Positions 1 to 7,247 of a DNA stretch of 64,000 nucleotides are shown here, one piece after another. Both the position numbers and the translations under genes were made by a program. A model generated the notes under the pieces. That model was given only the letters and a program-made list of their open reading frames with translations, did not search any database and was not told where the DNA came from. Origin of the DNA: Bacillota bacterium (lineage in GTDB: Bacteria; Bacillota; Desulfotomaculia; Desulfotomaculales; Desulfallaceae); assembly GCA_023439185.1 (NCBI GenBank), contig JAEXOR010000033.1:29073-93072 (forward strand), read 5' to 3'. Every line of letters starts with the position of its first letter. Position 1 is the stretch's first letter.

Positions 1-1324
1 CCGGCGCCAGCAGGGTATACAAAAAATTGTCCGGGTCGCCGTTGTCGCTAATCCAACCGTACAGGAAGGCGTCTCCTTCCCGCCGTTGCAGCGCCTCCTT
101 GAACTGCTCCCAGGGATAATCCTTTACCTTGACGGTAATCCCGGCTTCGGCCGCCGACCGGGCCAGAGCTTCGGCCAGTTCCTTCCCGCCGCCGGGGGTG
201 TACGGCCGGGAGTCGGAATAAGTGATTAAGGTGAAGGAGAGACCGTTCTGATAACCGGCTTCCTTCAGCAGCCGGTCTGTTTCGTCCGGGTTGTAATCGG
301 GTCGGCTGCTTGATTCGCTGCCGGCCACTCCCGGCGGCAGATGCCCGATAGCCGGCTGGGCCTGTTGTAGTCCCAACTGTTTATATACTTCTTCCGTGTC
401 CAGGGCCCGGGCCACGGCTTTACGCACTCCGGCACGGTCAAAGGGCTCCCGTTCGGTATAAAAGCCAAGGTAGCAAATGTCGAGTCCGGTGGTCCTGTAG
501 ACCGGAAACCCCTGTGCCCGCGCCCTGGCCGCCTCGTCAAAGGTCAGGTCCAGCGCAATATCGGATTGTTCCTGTAAAAGCATTTCCGACAGTGCTTGAG
601 AATCCCGGACAGTTAAAAAAACAACTTCTTTTTCTTTGGGCGCGGTTCCCCAGTAGTGCGGGTTGGCGCGGAGCAGTATTCCGCCGTCCATCCTCTCCCC
701 GGGGATATAGGGCCCGGTCCCCGGCGGCGGGGCGGAGCCGCCGTTTGCATTGCTATCGGCGGACGGGCCTACCACCGGCGCGGCCATTGGCACGGCCAGG
801 TTATTTAAAAAAGGAGCAAAGGGATATTTAAGGTGAAAACGGACGGTGTAATCATCCGGTGTTTCGACCTTTTGCACCGGGGCGTAAACAAAATCGGCAT
901 AGCCGACCTGATCTTTTTTCGCTTCTGTTTGTCTTTTTATGCTATACTCTACCGAACGGGCGTCCAGCGGCGTACCGTCGTGGAACAGGACATCGCGGCG
1001 CAAATGAAACGTCCATACTTTAGCGTCTTCGGATACTTCCCATTTACTGGCCAGACACGGCTCCACCTGGACGGTGCCGGGCTTGAACCGCACCAGTCCC
1101 TCGTATATATTGGACGTGACCCGCAGCGAGCCGGTATCCGACGCTACGGCCGGGTCCAGACTGTTAACGTCATATTGTTGGGTAACCACCAGCCTGCCGG
1201 GTGAGAGCAGGGACATGACTTCGGAATGGGCGCCGGTTTCTTCCCTTTGTTTTTCCTGGCTTAAAACAAAAAACGCCGTCAGACACAGAATAATAACCAG
1301 GAAAAGATTATGCTTTTTGTCCAT
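1..1324 (-). CDS. ABC transporter substrate-binding protein, family 5 (partial)
   Basis: This is the N-terminal ~441 residues of an extracellular solute-binding protein of the oligopeptide/dipeptide/nickel class (SBP_bac_5). The C-terminus lies beyond the left edge. The start is an ATG after a GGAGGT site. A hydrophobic segment at residues ~6-22 is an uncleaved anchor or signal peptide; I see no lipobox cysteine. Typical family segments are NIYEGLVRF near residue 75, VLFHDGTPLDARSVEYSIKR near 115-135, and a TGPY turn near 205. The protein would capture a peptide or other oligomer outside the membrane and pass it to an ABC permease. No transporter partners are visible on the right, so they must lie to the left if present. 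Substrate cannot be assigned. Confidence 0.9.
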   Translation of the reverse strand, partial: MDKKHNLFLVIILCLTAFFVLSQEKQREETGAHSEVMSLLSPGRLVVTQQYDVNSLDPAVASDTGSLRVTSNIYEGLVRFKPGTVQVEPCLASKWEVSEDAKVWTFHLRRDVLFHDGTPLDARSVEYSIKRQTEAKKDQVGYADFVYAPVQKVETPDDYTVRFHLKYPFAPFLNNLAVPMAAPVVGPSADSNANGGSAPPPGTGPYIPGERMDGGILLRANPHYWGTAPKEKEVVFLTVRDSQALSEMLLQEQSDIALDLTFDEAARARAQGFPVYRTTGLDICYLGFYTEREPFDRAGVRKAVARALDTEEVYKQLGLQQAQPAIGHLPPGVAGSESSSRPDYNPDETDRLLKEAGYQNGLSFTLITYSDSRPYTPGGGKELAEALARSAAEAGITVKVKDYPWEQFKEALQRREGDAFLYGWISDNGDPDNFLYTLLAP

Positions 1325-1466
1325 TGGTTTAACCTCCGCCACTGAATTGTCTTTATTATAATCCATATTAAGAGAACATTGGAAATATAAGTTAATTATT
1401 AAAATAACAGCAAATTACTTTTGCATAACAGGCATAATAAAGAGACAGTAAGAGGAGGTCATGGGG

Positions 1467-2339
1467 ATGGAAATCAAATTCGGCCCGGCGGGGAACCCGG
1501 ATTCTTTTTACCAGGGAGGGTATAAATCTTCCCTGGACATGCCGCGCTGGTTGGAGCAAATGGGACTCAACGCTTACGAGTACCAGTGCGTGCGGGGCGT
1601 GCATCTTAAGGAAGAAACCGCCCGCAGGCTGGGAGAGGCCGCCGTTAAGCACAATGTGGCCCTGAGTATACACGGGCCTTATTACATCAGCCTTACCGCC
1701 ACGGACCCGGGGATCAAAGAAAAGACGCAAAAGCACCTCTTTGACGCCATGCGGGCGGCCCGCTGGATGGGTGCGCGTCCGGTGGTTTTTCATCCCGGCG
1801 GGTCCGGAGGCGACAATCGGACCGAGACACTGAAACAGGCCCGCCGGCGGCTGGCCGAACTGCTGGATATGGCGGCCGGCCAGGGTTTGGGCGATATCCC
1901 GGTGGCCCCGGAAACCATGGGGAAAACGTCTTTGCTGGGTAATTTGGACGAGGTGCTGGAGCTGTGCACCGCAGGGGAAAACGTAATCCCCGCCGTCGAT
2001 TTCGGGCATTTGCATGCGGCCGGGGCGGGAGCCCTGCGGGATGAAGAGCAGTTTGCCGCCGTGCTGGACCGGATCGAGGCAGTGCTGGGCGCAGCGGCGT
2101 TGAGGAGGCTGCATATCCATTTCAGTCCCATTGAGTTTTCCAAGGGCGGTGAGCGCCGTCACCGGACCACGCTGGAGGAAGGCTTCGGCCCCGATTTCGC
2201 CCTGCTGGCCCGGCAGATAGTGCGGCGGGACATGACGCCCACCGTTATCTGCGAGTCCCGGGGTAGGCAGGCCGAAGACGCGCTGTATTTCAAACGCTTA
2301 TATGAGGATGCCGCCGGGACTGCGCACCATTTGTCTTAG
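1467..2339 (+). CDS. Endonuclease IV-like TIM-barrel protein (AP endonuclease family 2)
   Basis: A ~290-residue TIM barrel of the endonuclease IV / xylose isomerase-like group, which uses two or three metal ions. Metal-ligand-type residues appear in barrel order: Glu in NAYEYQ, His in SIHGPYY, His in FHPGG, Glu in APETMGK, Asp/His in VDFGHLHA, His in HIHFSP and Glu in CESRG. This matches the ligand pattern of Nfo-type AP endonucleases, but the protein is remote enough that a sugar-phosphate isomerase role is possible. The ATG at 1467 is chosen because it lies about 8 nt after the AGGAGGT site; an in-frame ATG at 1461 is only 2 nt away. It diverges from the binding-protein gene on the left. 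Confidence 0.8.
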   Translation: MEIKFGPAGNPDSFYQGGYKSSLDMPRWLEQMGLNAYEYQCVRGVHLKEETARRLGEAAVKHNVALSIHGPYYISLTATDPGIKEKTQKHLFDAMRAARWMGARPVVFHPGGSGGDNRTETLKQARRRLAELLDMAAGQGLGDIPVAPETMGKTSLLGNLDEVLELCTAGENVIPAVDFGHLHAAGAGALRDEEQFAAVLDRIEAVLGAAALRRLHIHFSPIEFSKGGERRHRTTLEEGFGPDFALLARQIVRRDMTPTVICESRGRQAEDALYFKRLYEDAAGTAHHLS

Positions 2340-2355
2340 CGGCGCATATATAAAA

Positions 2356-2387
2356 AGTGAGTGCCTTTGTGATCCAAAGCACTCACT
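2356..2387 (-). terminator. Intrinsic terminator of the glycine-zipper gene
   Basis: Arms AGTGAGTG and CACTCACT plus CTTTG/CAAAG form a long hairpin. Read on the minus strand it is followed by TTTTTATATA, so it ends the transcript of the 2412-2894 gene. It may also work for the convergent gene. Confidence 0.8.
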
Positions 2388-2411
2388 CTGTTAAGGGTTT
2401 ATTTCGTTTAA

Positions 2412-2894
2412 TTACTTGGTCTGGTGTACTTCCACATCCTGGCCGCCCAGACGTTTCAGTGTTTCTTCGGCGTCGCTGATTTTTTGATCGTCGGCATGAA
2501 CGGAAACCAGTACGCGGCCTTCTTTAATCTTGCCTTCGTAGTACTTACCCCGTTCCGCTGGAATGCCCCAGTCGATCAGCCCGCCGGCAACTCCACCGGT
2601 GGCTGCTCCGGAAAGCATCCCTGCAATAGGCCCCGCTGCAATCAGCGGCCCGATGCCGGGAATCGCCAGCGCCCCGGCCCCGACTGCCAGCCCGGCCAGT
2701 CCGCCGATCACTCCCCCGGTGGCTGTACCGCTGGTGAGATTATTGCCTCGGTCCATGGCGCCCTGGTCCCGGCCCTTGTTTTCGTTATCCTTCGCCAGGA
2801 TGGAGATTTCTTTTTCAAATCCTTTCCTGCGCAGTTCATCAACCGCCCTTTCCGCTTGCTGGCGGTCGGCAAAGGTGCTGAGTACCGTTTTCAT
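2412..2894 (-). CDS. General stress protein-like, YflT-type N-terminus with glycine zipper
   Basis: A 160-residue protein. Residues 1-35 resemble the general-stress-protein N-terminal fold (TVLSTFADRQQAERAVDELR). Residues ~55-108 form a Gly/Ala-rich hydrophobic glycine zipper (GGVIGGLAGLAVGAGALAIP), probably membrane-inserting or oligomerising. The C-terminal part (residues ~115-160) looks like a second small alpha/beta unit ending in a heavy-metal-domain-like strand. Such proteins are usually stress-induced, but the molecular role is unknown. The RBS AGGGAGGAATTACCAC precedes the ATG. It is monocistronic and closed by the hairpin at 2356-2387. Confidence 0.75.
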   Translation of the reverse strand: MKTVLSTFADRQQAERAVDELRRKGFEKEISILAKDNENKGRDQGAMDRGNNLTSGTATGGVIGGLAGLAVGAGALAIPGIGPLIAAGPIAGMLSGAATGGVAGGLIDWGIPAERGKYYEGKIKEGRVLVSVHADDQKISDAEETLKRLGGQDVEVHQTK

Positions 2895-3060
2895 GTGGTA
2901 ATTCCTCCCTCGTAGGTTGATATTCTTTAATCTGTCTCAATGTTCGTTCCCCTATACGCGGCTGTTTAAAACCGCAAAAAAATTAGTTTATTTTCACGCT
3001 GGTTTTGATATAATAGTGTTTGTTGTTTGATGGAATAACCGGGAAAGGGGCTGTAAAAAA

Positions 3061-3519
3061 ATGCTGGCTACTCCCAAGAAGTTCTTTCTTACGGCAGCGG
3101 CGGCGGAAGGGCACAGTGAACTGACGGCCTTTGATAACGCGCTTTTGGCCGGCCGGATCGGCAACATTAATTTACTCCGGGTTACCAGCATATTGCCCCC
3201 CGGCGCGGAATATGATCCCAACCTGCAAATTCCGCCGGGCTCGCTGGTGCCCGCCGCGTATGGGTATATATCCAGCGACGTACCGGGGGAACTGCTGTCC
3301 GCCGCGGTGGGTGTGGGGTTTTCCGCCGACACTTTTGGTGTGATCATGGAGTTCGCCGGTTACTGCGGCCAGGCGGAGGCGACGGATAAGATTGAATCCA
3401 TGCTCAGGGAAGCTTTCGCATCGCGGGGCATGGAATTAAAGGAAATAAAAACAGCGGCGGTGGAGCACCGGGTGGAGAAAGTGGGCTGTGCCCTGGCGGC
3501 GGTGCCCATGTTCTATTAA
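3061..3519 (+). CDS. pdaD: Pyruvoyl-dependent arginine decarboxylase
   Basis: Converts arginine to agmatine, the first step of the agmatine route to polyamines. At 152 residues it has the normal length of PvlArgDC. The self-cleavage site is visible in LLRVTSILPPG: cleavage between Thr42 and Ser43 would turn Ser43 into the pyruvoyl cofactor, giving a short beta and a longer alpha chain. GYISSDVPG and the Glu in FAGYCGQAEA also fit the family. It lies 36 bp before speE and is likely co-transcribed with it. The start is an ATG after GGGAAAGGGG. No agmatinase (speB) follows, which is unusual because these three genes are commonly neighbours. Confidence 0.93.
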   Translation: MLATPKKFFLTAAAAEGHSELTAFDNALLAGRIGNINLLRVTSILPPGAEYDPNLQIPPGSLVPAAYGYISSDVPGELLSAAVGVGFSADTFGVIMEFAGYCGQAEATDKIESMLREAFASRGMELKEIKTAAVEHRVEKVGCALAAVPMFY

Positions 3520-3555
3520 GGGTATAATCTATTAAGGGTATAAAAGGAGGGGTTT

Positions 3556-4389
3556 ATGATGGAGGTATGGTTCACCGAGGATCAGACCAAGGACATGCGT
3601 ATCAGCGTGCGGGTGAAGGAAGTGCTGTTCAGCGGCGAGTCACAGTTTCAAAAGGTGCTGGTTGTGGACACTTTCGAGCTCGGGCGGATGCTGGCCCTGG
3701 ACAACATCATCCAGACCAATATCAAGGACGAGTTTGTATACCATGAGATGATTACCCATGTCGGGTTGAATACCCACCCCGATCCCAAAAAGGTTTTAAT
3801 TATTGGCGGCGGGGACGGCGGCGCCGTGCGGGAAATCGTCAAGCACAAAGGCGTGGAAAAGGTGGTCCACGTGGAAATCGACCAGATGGTCATCGACGTG
3901 GCCAAGAAGTATTTCCCCGAGCTGAGCTGCGGGTTTAGCGACCCCCGGGTGGAAATCCTGGTGGCGGACGGGATTAAGCACGTCAAGGAAAACAAAAACA
4001 CCTATGATATGATTATTGTTGATTCCACAGACCCCATCGGACCCGCGGTCGGGTTATTCGGCAAGGATTTTTACCGGGATGTTTTTGAAGCGCTGACCGA
4101 GGACGGGCTGTTCGTGGCGCAAACGGAAACTCCGTTCTTCTTCGAACACGTAGTTAAAGAAGTGACCACCGCTGTAAGCGAGATTTTCCCCATTATGCGC
4201 CTTTTTCAGGCCGTGGTGCCTACCTATCCCGGCGGATACTGGGCATTTACCATGGGCTCCAAGAAACACGATCCGCTTGCCGTGGATACGGACAAGCTTC
4301 CCGTGCTGGACACCAAATGGTACTCACCTGAAATCCATAAATGCGCCTTTGTGCTGCAGCCTTTTGTTCAGGCCCTGCTGAAACGCTGA
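3556..4389 (+). CDS. speE: Spermidine synthase
   Basis: Transfers an aminopropyl group from decarboxylated S-adenosylmethionine to putrescine. At 277 residues it has the usual bacterial length. The nucleotide-binding loop IIGGGDGGAVREI is at about residues 82-94. The acidic residue binding the adenosyl moiety follows in VHVEIDQ, the catalytic-region Asp is in IIVDSTDPIGPA (~154-165), and the gatekeeping TQTETPFF-like segment is present as VAQTETPFF. RBS AAAGGAGG lies 6 nt before the ATG; another in-frame ATG directly follows. The tRNA operon begins about 30 bp downstream and has its own promoter. Confidence 0.96.
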   Translation: MMEVWFTEDQTKDMRISVRVKEVLFSGESQFQKVLVVDTFELGRMLALDNIIQTNIKDEFVYHEMITHVGLNTHPDPKKVLIIGGGDGGAVREIVKHKGVEKVVHVEIDQMVIDVAKKYFPELSCGFSDPRVEILVADGIKHVKENKNTYDMIIVDSTDPIGPAVGLFGKDFYRDVFEALTEDGLFVAQTETPFFFEHVVKEVTTAVSEIFPIMRLFQAVVPTYPGGYWAFTMGSKKHDPLAVDTDKLPVLDTKWYSPEIHKCAFVLQPFVQALLKR

Positions 4390-4418
4390 AAAAATCGTAA
4401 ACAATGCAGAAATTTCAT

Positions 4419-4447
4419 TTGACATGATAAATGAAATTTTGTATACT
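4419..4447 (+). promoter_or_regulatory. Sigma-A promoter of the tRNA operon
   Basis: TTGACA (4419-4424), exactly 17 bp spacer, TATACT (4442-4447). This is a near-perfect housekeeping promoter placed about 75 bp before the first tRNA, consistent with strong stable-RNA transcription. Confidence 0.88.
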
Positions 4448-4522
4448 AAAGATCGTCAGCGGCATGGGAGACACTAAAATCACCCAACGCCTGATAGAGT
4501 TTCAGTAGATTTTATGTGATGC

Positions 4523-4599
4523 GGAGCTGTGGTGTAGCGGTCTAACATGCCGGCCTGTCAAGCCGGAGATCGCGGGTTCGATTCCCGTCAGCTCCGCCA
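4523..4599 (+). tRNA. tRNA-Asp (GTC)
   Basis: Acceptor stem GGAGCTG/CAGCTCC, discriminator G, encoded CCA. The anticodon stem CCGGC/GCCGG holds the loop CTGTCAA with anticodon GTC. The T-loop is GGTTCGATTCC. First gene of a four-tRNA cluster. Confidence 0.96.
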
Positions 4600-4603
4600 A
4601 CAT

Positions 4604-4679
<76 letters not shown>

Positions 4680-4692
4680 AACAGCATAATGT

Positions 4693-4767
4693 GCGGAAGT
4701 AGCTCAGTGGTAGAGCATCGCCTTGCCAAGGCGAGGGTCGCGGGTTCGAATCCCGTCTTCCGCTCCA
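4693..4767 (+). tRNA. tRNA-Gly (GCC)
   Basis: Acceptor stem GCGGAAG/CTTCCGC, discriminator T, encoded CCA. Anticodon stem TCGCC/GGCGA with loop TTGCCAA, anticodon GCC. The D-arm AGCTCAGTGG and T-loop GGTTCGAATCC are intact. Confidence 0.96.
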
Positions 4768-4775
4768 TTTTATTT

Positions 4776-4850
4776 GGCGACATAGCCAAGTGGTAAGGCA
4801 GAGGACTGCAAATCCTTTATCCCCCAGTTCGAATCTGGGTGTCGCCTCCA
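4776..4850 (+). tRNA. tRNA-Cys (GCA)
   Basis: Acceptor stem GGCGACA/TGTCGCC, discriminator T, encoded CCA. The anticodon loop CTGCAAA carries anticodon GCA. Last gene of the cluster, directly followed by a terminator. Confidence 0.96.
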
Positions 4851-4860
4851 TAAAAAAAAG

Positions 4861-4894
4861 ACGGCCTTTCTCAATAAGAGAGAAGGCCGTTTTT
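4861..4894 (+). terminator. Terminator of the tRNA operon
   Basis: Arms ACGGCC(T)TTCTC and GAGA(A)GGCCGT form a stable hairpin followed by TTTTT. It begins 10 nt after tRNA-Cys. It may also end the minus-strand hicB transcript. Confidence 0.9.
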
Positions 4895-4910
4895 AATTGT
4901 GTTTTACAAG

Positions 4911-5273
4911 TCAAGATTTATACCCTACCCCGCGCGAAAGCTGATAATTAATGAATTGATTCAAGCTCACCTTTTCCTCTCTGGCCCTTTCCGCCAGGAT
5001 ACGGTGAAGTGATTTGGGTATGCGAATCCTTAACTGCCCTGAAAACTCGTCTGTTACCGGTTCCGGCACCGGGCGGCCCAATTCCAGACAGGTTTCAATC
5101 CAGGATTTTTTAGCATCCTCCAGATTGTCGATAGCTTCCTCCGGCGTATCCCCGTCGGACATGCAGCCGGGTAGGCTGGGAATTTCAGCTAGCCAGCCCT
5201 CGCCTTCATCTTCGGATAGTTTTCTTAGCTTGATATCATAATCTATGTTGAGATAAAACTCTAGATCTTTCAC
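4911..5273 (-). CDS. HicB-family antitoxin
   Basis: A 120-residue protein with two parts. Residues ~8-60 are a HicB-type partial RNase H fold (EGWLAEIPSLPGCMSDGDTPEEAIDNL). Residues ~75-115 are a ribbon-helix-helix-like DNA-binding unit (LRIRIPKSLHRILAERAREE). It would normally neutralise a HicA-type mRNA interferase and repress its own operon. The GTG start follows AAGGAG by 7 nt and overlaps the TGA of an upstream reading-frame remnant by the GTGA pattern. No intact toxin gene is present on either side, so this is an orphan or decayed module. Confidence 0.85.
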   Translation of the reverse strand: MKDLEFYLNIDYDIKLRKLSEDEGEGWLAEIPSLPGCMSDGDTPEEAIDNLEDAKKSWIETCLELGRPVPEPVTDEFSGQLRIRIPKSLHRILAERAREEKVSLNQFINYQLSRGVGYKS

Positions 5274-5374
5274 TTTATATTCTCCTTCTCTTTTAGTTTT
5301 TGAATCAGCGTTATTGCCTGTTTAACATAAATGGCCTTTATGGGACGTTGCTTAGGAAGTTCACATCTCTTGAA
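5270..5374 (-). pseudogene. Possible 3' remnant of the hicB partner gene
   Basis: An open frame without a usable start codon encodes about 34 residues, ending in VKQAITLIQKLKEKENIK and then TGA. The TGA overlaps the GTG of hicB (GTGA), the coupling typical of toxin-antitoxin operons. The frame is closed upstream by TAA at 5375-5377. It may be the tail of a deleted partner. It is short, and the family is not recognisable. Confidence 0.3.
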
Positions 5375-5434
5375 TTATTTACTATTTGTGCGTATAGTTT
5401 ATCAAATTGAGTCATTTTGCATTATCACCGACCT

Positions 5435-5443
5435 TGGTATAAT
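5435..5443 (+). promoter_or_regulatory. Extended -10 promoter for the 29-residue membrane peptide
   Basis: TGGTATAAT is a perfect extended -10 element (TGn plus TATAAT). A weak TTGCAT lies 15 bp upstream. The stretch 5444-5576 would be a ~120-nt 5' leader; I see no convincing riboswitch in it. Confidence 0.55.
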
Positions 5444-5576
5444 GGTATCGTATATGGAACCACTAGTCAATATTGGACAACCACCCTATTAAGTCATTTA
5501 TTGACGGTTTTTTTAGGGAAATTGGTGGGAACAAAATTAACCGGTTAATAGTCAGTTATACCAAGGAGTTGATTAT

Positions 5577-5666
5577 ATGAACAGGTTTGTAGCTTTTTAC
5601 CTTTTTATTATGATGCTGGCCCTTATGGTTATAATGATGCCGGGACTTAAGCCAGCGATAGTTTAA
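5577..5666 (+). CDS. 29-residue single-span membrane peptide
   Basis: ATG after AAGGAG (spacing ~9), 29 codons, TAA. The product is MNRFVAFYLFIMMLALMVIM followed by MPGLKPAIV: one hydrophobic helix with very short polar ends and many methionines. An extended -10 promoter lies upstream and an intrinsic terminator 15 bp downstream, so the unit looks like a genuine tiny gene. Function is unknown; by shape it could be a regulatory subunit of a larger membrane protein or a type I toxin-like peptide. Neither role can be shown here. Confidence 0.55.
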   Translation: MNRFVAFYLFIMMLALMVIMMPGLKPAIV

Positions 5667-5680
5667 AGATAGTTTAACTT

Positions 5681-5705
5681 GACGCCTTCAGCGGGTGTCT
5701 TTTTA
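5681..5705 (+). terminator. Terminator after the 29-residue peptide gene
   Basis: GACGCC/GGTGTC stem with loop TTCAGCG, followed by TTTTT. Confidence 0.75.
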
Positions 5706-5803
5706 TGCCCGGGAAAGGGGATTACCGAGACCTGGGTTATTTCGTGTGAAATATGCCAAATAAATTTTCATTGAACCATGGCATAATTCTAAAACAAGGG
5801 TTT

Positions 5804-5836
5804 AAAAGCCATCTACTTTAACGGTAGATGGCTTTT
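5804..5836 (-). terminator. Terminator of the FmdB-like gene
   Basis: A perfect 13-bp stem, AAAAGCCATCTAC with GTAGATGGCTTTT, and a 7-nt loop. It is symmetrical, with T-runs at both ends, so it could act in either direction. It lies 34 bp after the stop of the minus-strand gene. Confidence 0.8.
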
Positions 5837-5870
5837 CGCTGGTTGTTTTGGTCTGCAGTCTGCTGCAATT

Positions 5871-6137
5871 TTAGTGTTCCATGCCTTTTTCCGCGGCGTC
5901 GCCGCAGCAACTGCCCGGTGTGCAGCCGGTGTTTTCAGGGTTATTGCCGCAGCAGGATGAGGAGCCGCGCAGGTTCGCCGGCGCACCTACCGAATTGGGC
6001 AGGAAAGGCCTGGAGATTAATTTGTCTAATTCGATTCCGCCGCAGTTCGGACATTTGATTTGTTCATTTTCTTTGCCAGGGAGGATTAGGGTTTCAAATA
6101 TTTTTCCGCATTTACATTTAAACTCAAAAATAGGCAT
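5871..6137 (-). CDS. FmdB-family zinc ribbon protein
   Basis: An 88-residue protein. Residues 1-40 are the FmdB-type zinc ribbon: MPIFEFKCKCGKIFE followed by IKCPNCGG, giving a CxC...CxxC metal site. The C-terminus carries three further cysteine pairs (SSCCGNN, CTPGSCCG), which may bind a second metal or be oxidised. The family is named for a putative regulator of formamidase, but its true role is unknown. RBS AAAGGAG is 8 nt before the ATG. Monocistronic between its promoter region and the hairpin at 5804-5836. Confidence 0.85.
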   Translation of the reverse strand: MPIFEFKCKCGKIFETLILPGKENEQIKCPNCGGIELDKLISRPFLPNSVGAPANLRGSSSCCGNNPENTGCTPGSCCGDAAEKGMEH

Positions 6138-6218
6138 TGTCTGTTCTCCTTTCCCGGTGATTTAAACGGGTATTCTTTTCTACATTGCTTCATGAAATCC
6201 TGCCTGATAAAAAACAAA

Positions 6219-6248
6219 GGGTCAAAGGAATTACTTCTCCTTTGACCC
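6219..6248 (-). terminator. Terminator of the 235-residue lipoprotein gene
   Basis: An 11-bp perfect stem GGGTCAAAGGA/TCCTTTGACCC. On the minus strand it is followed by TTTGTTTTTTAT. Confidence 0.85.
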
Positions 6249-6276
6249 ATGAGGATAACCTTTTTTGCCCTCAGGT

Positions 6277-6984
6277 CTACCCCGAGGCTTCTTCGTTCAG
6301 GTAATAACCGGCGGGAAAACCCTGATCTTGAAGAACCAGCAGTTTCTCAAACAGTATTACGCCCACGCCTTCCTTAATCTCGCGTTTTTCGTAGTAGTCC
6401 GAGTTTTGATCCTTATAAACCACGGTGTAAACATTAACCCCGTCATCTTGCCTGACATCCTCAATGGTGCATTCCAGTTCTGTTTCCGCGTTTTCCTTTG
6501 AACTAACCTTTTGCGTCCACCGTACGCCCTCTTCCAGCGGTGTTTTAAGCAGGTCCAAACGGCCAAAATCAGAGTCCAGCATGGACTCTTCCTGTTTTGT
6601 TTGCGTCAGCACTCCGTTGGCTATGGTGTAAACTATTTGCAGGTGTAAATCCCTGTCCCCGGCTTCGCCGCCGGACGGGTCCTCAACCTCGCCTGTGATA
6701 TCATAAACGGTAGCGGCGTCTTGTTTGTCAATGGACTGCAGCGTCATCCGGTGTCCGTATTCGGCGAACCCGTTGTAATACCATGTGTATCCTTCCCTGG
6801 ATGGGAGAAGGGCGGTTAGTTGTTTGTTTTGTTCGGCGGCCGGATCTTCATTTGAACCGTCCGGTTGTTGATTCTGGCCGTCTTGAACGGGGGAACGCTG
6901 GGAATTGCAGCCCGTTATTGAAATCCCCGCCACCAGGAATATTAGAAGTGTTACAACAGCCATCTTGCGTATAGTATAAAACAC
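6277..6984 (-). CDS. Lipoprotein of unknown function
   Basis: A 235-residue protein with a lipoprotein signal: basic start, hydrophobic residues ~8-24 and the lipobox ISITGC, so Cys26 should be diacylated by Lgt and the protein tethered outside the membrane. A polar linker (PVQDGQNQQPDGSNEDPAAE) precedes a beta-rich domain containing YTWYYNGFAEYGHRM. That segment recalls extracellular beta domains in Firmicute secreted proteins, but I do not recognise the family. The GTG start follows GGAGGTGGGCAG. It has its own terminator. Confidence 0.75.
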   Translation of the reverse strand: MFYTIRKMAVVTLLIFLVAGISITGCNSQRSPVQDGQNQQPDGSNEDPAAEQNKQLTALLPSREGYTWYYNGFAEYGHRMTLQSIDKQDAATVYDITGEVEDPSGGEAGDRDLHLQIVYTIANGVLTQTKQEESMLDSDFGRLDLLKTPLEEGVRWTQKVSSKENAETELECTIEDVRQDDGVNVYTVVYKDQNSDYYEKREIKEGVGVILFEKLLVLQDQGFPAGYYLNEEASG

Positions 6985-7247
6985 CTGCCCACCTCCGCTT
7001 ATGGTTGTATTAACATGATTTTATTTATTAACCTATAGTTATATCATGAACATTTATATCATAAACATTGAGTTGGTGGTATAATATACCAGCAAAATAA
7101 GTCAAATTGTTGTCCGCGGTTTGTCATATTCAATGCGTCGGTTCTGTTATATTTACGGAAGGGAATGGCTGTTTGTGTTATTATATGGGCGGGGGTGATA
7201 AAACCCTAACGGTATCAACTGGTTAATTGAAAAAGGGAGGTATGGAT

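Noticed and set aside
1392..2162. 256-codon minus-strand frame opposite the endonuclease IV-like gene
   Set aside because: GC-rich mirror frame; the plus strand has the RBS and the conserved metal-ligand motifs.
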